DNA from: Verrucomicrobiales bacterium | Lineage (GTDB): Bacteria; Verrucomicrobiota; Verrucomicrobiia; Verrucomicrobiales; DEV007 | Reading direction: 5' to 3' | Assembly (NCBI GenBank): GCA_023253615.1 | Contig: JALRFZ010000347.1 | Location: 1-6,604 of the forward strand | Length of the DNA stretch: 6,604 nucleotides | In this document: piece after piece, positions 1 to 4,782 of the stretch | Position numbering within the stretch: the stretch's first letter is position 1 | Layout: every line of letters begins with the position of its first letter | Notes under the pieces: generated by a model | Database searches by the model: none | What the model was told of the DNA's origin: nothing | What the model saw: only the letters and a program-made list of their open reading frames with translations | Translations under genes and position numbers: made by a program

Positions 1-2
1 AC

Positions 3-119
3 GTTATCGAGCGCACTGGCGTTCACGCCTTCGACCTTCTCGGAGACAAGGCTATGCGTAACCCCGCGCTCGCACTAGAAGCTATCTGCAAGGCACACCA
101 GGCGCAGGAGGGGAAGTGA
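3..119 (+). CDS. C-terminal fragment of an unrecognised gene (possibly phage-derived)
   Basis: An open frame enters from the left edge and runs 38 codons to a TGA at 117-119. The visible peptide ends in ...[15 protein letters not shown] and I do not recognise a family in it. No domain, membrane segment or signal can be judged from so little. Its stop overlaps the next ATG by one base (TGATG), and a strong Shine-Dalgarno sequence for that next gene lies inside its last codons, a packing typical of phages and compact operons. Codon use differs from what follows: 26 of 38 codons end in G or C and CTA, GCA, GGA and CGT occur, while the LeuRS slice downstream ends almost every codon in G or C. It may therefore come from a different genome than the neighbouring segment. 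The phage origin is inference only. Confidence 0.4.
   Translation, partial: VIERTGVHAFDLLGDKAMRNPALALEAICKAHQAQEGK
106..111 (+). promoter_or_regulatory. Shine-Dalgarno site for the ATG at 119
   Basis: AGGAGG lies 7 bases before the ATG at 119-121, an ideal spacing. It favours ATG 119 over the GTG at 116 as the start. It also means a real gene started here in the source genome, with first residues MEGIKRY. Internal LeuRS sequence has no need for a start, so the signal belongs to the segment left of the join rather than to LeuRS. Confidence 0.6.
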
Positions 120-844
120 TGGAAGGAATCAAGCGTTACGAGCCCGTGACGGTCTTCACCACGCGCCCGGACACGCTCTACGGCGCGACGTTCTTCGTCG
201 TCGCCGCTGATTCTGACCTCGCGGCGGAGCTGGCTGCGGGCACGGAGGCCGAGGCGGAGTTCGCGGCGTACCTCGAGAAGGTCAAGCAGACCTCGGAAAT
301 GGATCGGCTCGCAACTGACCGAGACAAGACCGGTGTCTTCCTGCACCGCTATGCCATCAATCCCGTCAACGGCGAGCGCATCCCGGTGTGGGCCTCGGAC
401 TACGTGCTCGCCGACTACGGCACCGGCGCGATCATGGCCGTGCCCGCGCACGACCAGCGCGACCTCGACTTCGCGCGGCAGTTCGACCTGCCCGTGCGCG
501 TTGTCGTCGACGCGGGGGAGGACCCCAATGAGACCGGAGTCGCGACGGCCGACGACGGCCCGCATGTCAACTCCGGCCCGCTCGATGGCCTCGGCAAGGC
601 CGACGCCATCGCGAAGATCATCGACATCCTTGGCGAGCGCGGCACCGGCAAGGCGTCGATCAACTACCGCCTGCGCGACTGGCTCATCTCGCGGCAGCGC
701 TACTGGGGCACGCCTATCCCGATCGTGCACTGCGGCGACTGCGGCGAGGTGCCCGTCCCCATGGAGCAGCTGCCCGTCGCGCTGCCGCCCGCGCCGAGGC
801 GAGCGTGGCGGGAAGGTAGGCCTCTTCATTGTAGGCCGGGATGA
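119..844 (+). CDS. leuS: Internal fragment of leucyl-tRNA synthetase (editing domain and return to catalytic core), truncated at both ends
   Basis: From about residue 8 the frame matches the CP1 editing domain of bacterial LeuRS, the class I enzyme that charges tRNA-Leu and hydrolyses mischarged products. Visible landmarks, numbered from ATG 119, are the threonine-rich editing motif VFTTRPDT at 12-19, the second editing motif [15 protein letters not shown] ending in the conserved aspartate, the return to the catalytic core [16 protein letters not shown], and the start of the zinc-knuckle-like [11 protein letters not shown]. Resemblance is closest to actinobacterial (Micrococcales-like) LeuRS as I remember those sequences. 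The HIGH-bearing N-terminus, the KMSKS loop and the anticodon-binding domain are all missing, so this cannot be a working synthetase. Similarity stops after ...LPVALPPA (near 793); the last ~17 codons up to the TGA at 842-844 are antisense read-through of a glycosyltransferase start. It is a gene slice, most likely joined artificially on both sides. Confidence 0.85.
   Translation: MEGIKRYEPVTVFTTRPDTLYGATFFVVAADSDLAAELAAGTEAEAEFAAYLEKVKQTSEMDRLATDRDKTGVFLHRYAINPVNGERIPVWASDYVLADYGTGAIMAVPAHDQRDLDFARQFDLPVRVVVDAGEDPNETGVATADDGPHVNSGPLDGLGKADAIAKIIDILGERGTGKASINYRLRDWLISRQRYWGTPIPIVHCGDCGEVPVPMEQLPVALPPAPRRAWREGRPLHCRPG
122..143. other. Probable join between unrelated sequences (left junction)
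   Basis: Before this interval the DNA has a gene end, a Shine-Dalgarno site and a fresh ATG; after it the same frame is plainly the middle of the LeuRS editing domain ([12 protein letters not shown]). LeuRS homologues have several hundred bases of coding sequence before this point, none of which is here. No insertion-sequence end, target duplication or recombination site is visible. The exact base cannot be set from one sequence. Confidence 0.55.
788..800. other. Probable join between actinobacterial-type LeuRS and PVC-type DNA (right junction)
   Basis: LeuRS similarity on the plus strand runs to about 793, and the minus-strand glycosyltransferase start reads convincingly down to about 795. 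Both are real protein fragments that stop mid-domain within about 10 bases of each other. The overlap is a GC-rich stretch (gccgcccgcgccgaggcg) where a short shared sequence could have joined the two. No repeat or mobile-element end is seen. Confidence 0.7.
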
Positions 845-863
845 TGATGGCATAGTCGGGCAT
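795..863 (-). CDS. N-terminal fragment of a family 2 glycosyltransferase, truncated at the junction
   Basis: Reading minus from the ATG at 863-861 gives [20 protein letters not shown] and a few more residues. This is the classic opening of GT-A fold family 2 glycosyltransferases: a first beta strand, then the PAYNEE nucleotide-sugar-binding loop, then a helix starting L-P-x-T-L. After about residue 23 the frame runs into the LeuRS slice and the resemblance ends, so the DxD motif and everything after it are missing. It is transcribed away from dinB, with 55 bases between the two starts. No Shine-Dalgarno site is visible, as for the other genes of this block. Only the family can be proposed, not the substrate. 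Confidence 0.55.
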
Positions 864-918
864 CCGGAGGCACGTTACGCGGTCCCGGCGGAAATGGAAC
901 CGCCTTTGCTCCGAAGAG
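864..918. promoter_or_regulatory. Divergent intergenic region between the glycosyltransferase and dinB
   Basis: This 55-base gap must hold the promoters of both divergent genes unless dinB is read through from elsewhere. It contains a small inverted repeat, GGCGG at 887-891 and CCGCC at 900-904 around an 8-base loop, and the string CGTTACGCG at 873-881, which recurs after kdsD at 3077-3085. I see no convincing -35/-10 pair and none of the LexA-box forms I know (CTGT-N8-ACAG, GAAC-N4-GTTC, GTTC-N7-GTTC), so SOS control of dinB is not supported by this sequence. Confidence 0.3.
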
Positions 919-1983
919 ATGCCCGATTCCCCCCAGTCCCGGCCCCGCAAGATCGTCCACATCGACATGGACTGCTTCTACGCGGCCATCGAGATGCGCG
1001 AGCGTCCCGAGCTGGCCGGAAAACCCATCGCGGTCGGGGGCAGCAGCGGACGCGGGGTGCTGACCACCTGCAACTACGAGGCCCGGAAATACGGTTGCCG
1101 CTCGGCCATGCCGGCCTTCAAGGCGCGCGCGCTTTGTCCGCAGCTGATCCTGCTGCCGGTGCGATTCGACCTTTACCGGCAGGAGTCGCACCGCATCCGC
1201 GAAATTTTCGCCCGCTACACCGACCGGATCGAGCCGCTCTCGCTCGACGAAGCCTACCTCGATGTGAGCCATCTCGACTCCGAGGGCGCCTCGATCGCGT
1301 GGGATATCCGCGAACACATCCGCAGCGAGACCGGGCTGACCGCCTCGGCCGGGATCGCCCCGAACAAATTTCTCGCCAAGATCGCGAGCGATTGGAACAA
1401 GCCAGACGGCCAATTCGAAGTGCAGCCCGAAGACATCGCCGATTTCACCGCCGCCTTGCCCGTCGAAAAGATCTGGGGCGTGGGCAAACGCACCGCGCAG
1501 CGACTCCACGAAGCCGGGATCACCACCTGCGGGGCGATGCGCGAACGCAGCGAGATGGAGCTGGTGCGGCGCTTCGGGAAGTTCGGGAGCTCCCTCTACC
1601 GCCTCTGCCGCGGGATCGACGAACGCTCCGTCGAGTCGCATCGGGAACGGAAGTCGCTGGGCAACGAGCGCACCTTCCGCGAGAATCTCGTCACGGTCGG
1701 GGAGGGGCGCGGGCAGCTCGATCCCCTCATCGTCGAGCTGGCCGAGGACTACGCCGCTCGGCACAGCGATCGCGTCATCCGCGAATGTGTCGTGAAGGTG
1801 AAATTCGAAGACTTCCAGGTGACGACGGCCCAGCGCGCCTCCGACCGCATCGACGCCGACCTGATGCGCGAACTCCTCGCCGAAGCCTGGCCGCGTGGAG
1901 AGGGAAAATCCGTGCGTCTCCTCGGCGTGGCGGTGCGTTTTCGCGACACCGAAGAGGTCGCCGAGCAGCTCGAGATGTTTTGA
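919..1983 (+). CDS. dinB: DNA polymerase IV, Y-family translesion polymerase
   Basis: This 354-residue protein copies damaged DNA at stalled forks with low fidelity and no proofreading; E. coli Pol IV has 351 residues. The first metal-binding aspartate is D16 in HIDMDCFYAAIE, with Y21 as the aromatic steric gate that excludes ribonucleotides. The second catalytic pair is D110-E111 in PLSLDEAYLDV. NKFLAKIASDWNKPDGQ matches the conserved palm segment, and a helix-hairpin-helix follows at about 180-205 (KIWGVGKRTAQRL). The little-finger domain covers about 245-345. The protein ends exactly in QLEMF, a canonical beta-clamp-binding motif, so it is complete and should be recruited by the sliding clamp. 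ATG 919 puts HIDMD at the expected place; the only SD-like bases (AAGAG, 914-918) touch the start codon and are too close to be useful. kdsD follows 73 bases downstream on the same strand. Confidence 0.95.
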   Translation: MPDSPQSRPRKIVHIDMDCFYAAIEMRERPELAGKPIAVGGSSGRGVLTTCNYEARKYGCRSAMPAFKARALCPQLILLPVRFDLYRQESHRIREIFARYTDRIEPLSLDEAYLDVSHLDSEGASIAWDIREHIRSETGLTASAGIAPNKFLAKIASDWNKPDGQFEVQPEDIADFTAALPVEKIWGVGKRTAQRLHEAGITTCGAMRERSEMELVRRFGKFGSSLYRLCRGIDERSVESHRERKSLGNERTFRENLVTVGEGRGQLDPLIVELAEDYAARHSDRVIRECVVKVKFEDFQVTTAQRASDRIDADLMRELLAEAWPRGEGKSVRLLGVAVRFRDTEEVAEQLEMF

Positions 1984-2011
1984 GGTCCCGGCGTCGCCGG
2001 TCCGCAAGCAG

Positions 2012-2039
2012 TTGAACCGGACGGGAAAGGCCGTATCCT
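2012..2039 (+). promoter_or_regulatory. Candidate sigma-70-type promoter for kdsD
   Basis: TTGAAC (2012-2017) and TATCCT (2034-2039) are separated by 16 bases; each matches the housekeeping consensus at 4 of 6 positions. Transcription would start near 2046, only about 11 bases before the kdsD ATG, giving a very short or nearly leaderless mRNA, consistent with the lack of a Shine-Dalgarno site. The pair lies in the 73-base dinB-kdsD gap. The match is moderate and could be chance. Confidence 0.3.
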
Positions 2040-2056
2040 GCCCCCTTTTCACCCGA

Positions 2057-3031
2057 ATGGATCCCTTGGAACAGGCCCGGCGCGTCATCGCCCTCGAAAT
2101 CGAGGAATTGCAGCGCCTTCTCGAGCGCGTCGACGATTCTTTCATCGCCGCCGTCGAGCTGCTCAAGGCCACGGTCGAGAGCGGGGCGAAGATTCTCATC
2201 GTCGGCGTCGGGAAATCCGGCAACATCGGCAGCAAACTCGCCGCGACCTTGAACTCGACCGGAGCCCCGGCCGCCGTCCTCAATTGCCAGGATGCGATCC
2301 ACGGCGACCTCGGGCTCGTCAACGCGGGCGACAGCGTCATCGCCCTGAGTTATTCGGGGGAGACGGCGGAGCTCCTCGGCCTGCTCCCGCATTTGAAACG
2401 CCGCGGTGCCCGGCTCATCGCCATCACCGGGAAACCGGCTTCGACCCTGGGCAAGGCCGCCGACTGCGTTCTCGACATCCACGTGCGCCGCGAAGCCTGC
2501 CCGCTCAATCTCGCCCCGACCTCGAGCACGACGAACACGCTCGTGATGGGCGACGCCCTCGCCATGGTCTTGCTCGAAGCGCGTGGCTTCACCAAGGAAC
2601 ATTTCGCCGAGTTGCACCCCGGTGGCTCGCTCGGACGCGCCCTTCTCCTACGGGCCGGAGATATCATGCGCACCGGTGATGATTTCGTGAAGGTGGGTCC
2701 TGATCTGACCGTGCGCGAAACGATCACGCGAATGACCAAGGCCCGCGCCGGAGCCGTCGTGGTGGTGGCGGAGGATGGTTCCCTCGCCGGGATTTTTACC
2801 CAGGGTGACTTCGCCCGCGCCTTCCAGAGCGGGGGAACCGAGATCGGAGGCGAGCCCGTCGGCCGCTACATGACCGCCAATCCCAAGCATGTTCATCGCG
2901 ATCGTCTCGTCGGCGAAGTGCTGCGCCTCCTCGAGGCGAGCCGCATCGACGACCTCGTCGTGATCGACGACGCCCGCGTCCCCCTTGGGATGATCGACAC
3001 CCAGGACCTCGCGCGACGGCAGGCGGTGTGA
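2057..3031 (+). CDS. kdsD: Arabinose-5-phosphate isomerase, KpsF/GutQ family (SIS plus two CBS domains)
   Basis: The 324-residue product interconverts ribulose 5-phosphate and arabinose 5-phosphate, the first step towards Kdo, the sugar linking lipid A to the lipopolysaccharide core. E. coli KdsD has 328 residues. The SIS sugar-phosphate domain fills about 35-190: VGVGKSGNIGS with K53, SYSGETAEL with E105, REACPLNLAPTSST with E146, and HPGGSLGR with H187. These match E. coli K59, E111, E152 and H193 at a constant offset of 6, and H82 in IHGDLG matches H88. The loop before H82 reads NCQDA where E. coli has HPGEA, a local variation. Two CBS domains follow at about 203-257 (IMRTGDDF...) and 267-320 (YMTANPKHV...). 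ATG 2057 matches the family N-terminus; the frame is open further upstream inside dinB but lacks family resemblance there. GutQ paralogues use the same fold, so gutQ is the alternative name. It implies a Gram-negative host. Confidence 0.92.
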   Translation: MDPLEQARRVIALEIEELQRLLERVDDSFIAAVELLKATVESGAKILIVGVGKSGNIGSKLAATLNSTGAPAAVLNCQDAIHGDLGLVNAGDSVIALSYSGETAELLGLLPHLKRRGARLIAITGKPASTLGKAADCVLDIHVRREACPLNLAPTSSTTNTLVMGDALAMVLLEARGFTKEHFAELHPGGSLGRALLLRAGDIMRTGDDFVKVGPDLTVRETITRMTKARAGAVVVVAEDGSLAGIFTQGDFARAFQSGGTEIGGEPVGRYMTANPKHVHRDRLVGEVLRLLEASRIDDLVVIDDARVPLGMIDTQDLARRQAV

Positions 3032-3049
3032 GGGTGAGGGTCCTACGTT

Positions 3050-3089
3050 TTACGCGTAAGCTCATGAGAGGCAATGCGTTACGCGCAAC
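3050..3089. repeat. Cluster of small palindromes after kdsD
   Basis: The 10-base perfect palindrome TTACGCGTAA (3050-3059) is followed by the 8-base palindrome CTCATGAG (3061-3068) and the near-palindrome GTTACGCGCAAC (3078-3089). The first and third can also pair: CGCGTAA at 3053-3059 with TTACGCG at 3079-3085, a 7-base-pair stem around 19 bases. No T-run follows, so this is not an intrinsic terminator by itself. It could be an operator, an RNA-stabilising hairpin or part of a dispersed repeat. Confidence 0.4.
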
Positions 3090-3134
3090 GGCCCTCCTTA
3101 CCGACGAGGACGCACGATGGAATGACGGCCGCAC

Positions 3135-3163
3135 CTGCGACTGAAGTCGCAGCCACATTTTTT
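3135..3163 (+). terminator. Rho-independent terminator downstream of kdsD
   Basis: CTGCGAC at 3135-3141 pairs perfectly with GTCGCAG at 3146-3152 around a TGAA tetraloop, then CCACA and six Ts (3158-3163). It sits 103 bases after the kdsD stop and 4 bases before the stop codon of the convergent PQQ-propeller gene, where a terminator for plus-strand transcripts is expected. Read on the minus strand the hairpin is preceded by As and has no T-run after it, so it should act on the kdsD transcript only. Confidence 0.7.
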
Positions 3164-3167
3164 CCCC

Positions 3168-4430
3168 TCACTTGCCCACGCGATAGAGGTGCGTCTTCGT
3201 TCGCAAGATGAGATCGCCCCCGCTCGCGGCGGGTGAGGCCATGAAGCCGGCGTCGAACTGGTTTTCGGCGAGCACTTCAAAGGTGGGCCCGGCTTTCACG
3301 ACGGTGCAGAGACCGACTTCGTCGAAGGCGTAGACGCGGTCCTTCGTCGCGATCATCGAGGCGGAGTATTCACCGCCGGCACGCTCGGCCCACTGCGATT
3401 TGCCGGTCTTCGCATCGACACAACTGAGGACACCGTCGTTCGCCATGAAGATCAGGCCGTTCACGATCACGGGCGAGGAGCGCTTCGGGGTCCGCTGGAA
3501 GAAACTCCACGCGACGTGGGTGTCCTTCACGTTGCCCTTCATCCCCGGCTCGAGCCGGATCGCCCAGATCTCCGCCTTGCCGAGGCCGGTGTTGATGTAG
3601 ACCATGCCAGTCTCCTTGCTGTAGACGCAGCGCGAGGAGGGCGAATGGGTCTCGTAGGGCACATACCAGATCTCCGCGCCGGTCTTCACATCATAGGCCC
3701 AGCAGGCTTTCGCTCCGTTGCAGATCATCTGCACGGTGTCGCCGACGGGGACGAAGATCGGGGTGCTGTAGGATTTGCGCATGTCGCCGCTGTTCGCGGG
3801 GATGCCGTTTTTCTCGTCGTTGTAGGCGGTGGAGCGGTCGCGCCGCCAGACGGTCTCGCCGGTGTTTTTGTCGAGGGCGGTGAAATACTGCTGGTCGGCT
3901 CCCTCCATCGTGAGAATGAGGAAATTCTCCCACATCGCCAGCGAGGAAGCGGGCCCGCGCCAGTGACTGCAGGTCAGGTCGCGCCGCTGCCAGAGGGTTT
4001 CGAAGGTCTTCGTGTCGAGGCAGATCGTGCCGTAGCTGCCGAAGCTGAACCAGGCTTTGCCCGGCTCGATCACACCGGTGGGCGAGGCGTAGGTGTTGAG
4101 GTTGTTCGCGAGCGGCTCGGGATTGTCGTTGGTGATGAAGACGCGGTCGAGGAGAATCTCGCCGGTCTTTTCATCGAGGCAGAGGATGGACATCCGGTGA
4201 CCCTTTTCCGATGCCGTGGTGATCCAGACCTTGCCTTCGAGGATGAGCGGTGTCGACCACCCGAGCCCATGGATCGCGGTCTTCCACTTCACGTTTTCCG
4301 TTTCGCTCCATTTCAAAGGCAGATCGCCCTCGACGATCCCGTCGCGGTTCGCCCCGCGGAATTCGGTCCAGTCCGCGCGCACGGAGAGGCAGAGGAGGGA
4401 AAGACCGAGGATCAGGTGGATCGATTTCAT
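3168..4430 (-). CDS. Secreted PQQ-like beta-propeller repeat protein
   Basis: The start at 4430-4428 gives 420 residues beginning MKSIHLILGLSLLCLSVRADW, a short positive n-region, a hydrophobic core and a type I signal-peptidase site after A19 (VRA/D). C14 is not in a lipobox, so a lipoprotein is unlikely. The frame is open 17 codons further upstream, but that extension would bury the signal peptide. The mature protein opens with DWTEFRGANRDG, the usual start of PVC propeller proteins. Blade motifs of the PQQ type (D-x-x-T-G-x-x-x-W) recur at about 86-95 (DEKTGEIL), 138-147, 187-195 (DKNTGETVW), 247-255 (DVKTGAEIW) and 339-347 (DAKTGKSQW). These tryptophan-docking repeats also occur in BamB and quinoprotein dehydrogenases. 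No dehydrogenase catalytic domain or haem motif (CxxCH) is present, so cofactor binding is doubtful and a binding or scaffold role in the periplasm or outside the cell is more likely. It lies downstream of the sulfatase on the same strand across a 352-base repeat-rich spacer. Confidence 0.85.
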   Translation of the reverse strand: MKSIHLILGLSLLCLSVRADWTEFRGANRDGIVEGDLPLKWSETENVKWKTAIHGLGWSTPLILEGKVWITTASEKGHRMSILCLDEKTGEILLDRVFITNDNPEPLANNLNTYASPTGVIEPGKAWFSFGSYGTICLDTKTFETLWQRRDLTCSHWRGPASSLAMWENFLILTMEGADQQYFTALDKNTGETVWRRDRSTAYNDEKNGIPANSGDMRKSYSTPIFVPVGDTVQMICNGAKACWAYDVKTGAEIWYVPYETHSPSSRCVYSKETGMVYINTGLGKAEIWAIRLEPGMKGNVKDTHVAWSFFQRTPKRSSPVIVNGLIFMANDGVLSCVDAKTGKSQWAERAGGEYSASMIATKDRVYAFDEVGLCTVVKAGPTFEVLAENQFDAGFMASPAASGGDLILRTKTHLYRVGK

Positions 4431-4524
4431 CGGGAAAGGGTCGCGAAGATTCCGCCAAGGGTCAACCGCCTCAATGCGCAATCCTTTTCAGTGTCCAAAA
4501 AGACGGGGCGGTAAACACAGGGAC

Positions 4525-4744
4525 GCAAAGAGGAGGCGGCCTACGGAATACGCAGATGACACGGAAAAGGAAGGAAAAGGGAACTGAAGCATTTTACTGA
4601 TTTTTGACGCCCGCGGCATGGGTTCCGACATTTTTCCGGTCTACTGAATTTCCGCGTCTTCTGCTATTTTGATGCCTGCGGCATCTATCTCGGTCTCTTG
4701 TAATTCCGCGTTTTCCGTGTGTTCCGTAGTCCGCCTATTCTTTG
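4525..4744. repeat. Imperfect inverted repeat in the PQQ-propeller/sulfatase spacer
   Basis: The 352-base spacer 4431-4782 contains no gene I can support. Its left arm (about 4525-4569), read on the minus strand, gives TTTTCCGTGT, then 10 extra bases, then TTCCGTAG, CCGCCT and TCTTTGC. The right arm (about 4711-4744), read on the plus strand, gives TTTTCCGTGT, TTCCGTAG, CCGCCT and TCTTTGC in the same order without the 10-base insert. The arms enclose about 140 bases with further direct repeats. Phrases such as ACGGAATACGCAGATGACAC are, from memory, typical of dispersed intergenic repeats in PVC genomes. It could be a decayed non-autonomous element or a large RNA hairpin between the two genes. 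The remaining spacer (4431-4524) shows no clear promoter for the propeller gene. Confidence 0.6.
4602..4719 (+). repeat. Two imperfect tandem direct repeats inside the inverted-repeat element
   Basis: TTTTGACGCCCGCGGCAT at 4602-4619 recurs as TTTTGATGCCTGCGGCAT at 4667-4684 with only two changes. A second shared block follows each: GGTCTACTGAATTTCCGCGT from 4638 and GGTCTCTTGTAATTCCGCGT from 4692. The period is therefore 65 bases at the first block and 54 at the second, so the copies have diverged by an indel of about 11 bases. In the second copy GATGCC and GGCATC form a perfect 6-base-pair stem with a TGC loop (4671-4685); the first copy forms only part of it. Confidence 0.55.
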
Positions 4745-4782
4745 CTCGATGGTAGGCCACCTTTCCCTCCCTCCTTCCCCCA

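Noticed and set aside
119..844. A free-standing LeuRS-like editing (trans-editing) protein
   Set aside because: The slice continues past the editing domain into the catalytic core and stops inside the zinc-knuckle-like segment, then reads through an antisense glycosyltransferase start. That is not a natural domain boundary.
864..918. LexA/SOS box upstream of dinB
   Set aside because: None of the common LexA operator forms is present; the small GGCGG/CCGCC repeat does not resemble one.
1988..2000. GC-rich hairpin (CCGGC-GTC-GCCGG) just after the dinB stop, considered as a terminator
   Set aside because: The stem is only 5 base pairs and no T-run follows (tccgcaagc), so it does not qualify as an intrinsic terminator.
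333..2015. Plus-strand open frame of 560 codons spanning the LeuRS slice and dinB
   Set aside because: It is a shadow in high-GC DNA: it crosses the junction and two real genes in other frames, its product is arginine/proline/serine-rich and low in complexity, and it has no recognisable domain.
826..2340. Minus-strand open frame of 504 codons opposite dinB and kdsD
   Set aside because: It is the antisense shadow of dinB and the start of kdsD, both of which have intact active sites. The composition follows the codon bias of the opposite strand and there is no family resemblance.
3516..4514. Plus-strand open frame of 332 codons opposite the PQQ-propeller gene
   Set aside because: It is an antisense shadow of a gene with a signal peptide and clear blade repeats. 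The same reasoning removes the plus-strand frame at 5278-6297 opposite the sulfatase.
4759..4782. Purine-rich minus-strand tract after the sulfatase stop, considered as a G-quadruplex or polypurine signal
   Set aside because: It has only three runs of three or more Gs, so a standard four-run quadruplex cannot form from GGG tracts. It is short and lies in ordinary spacer.
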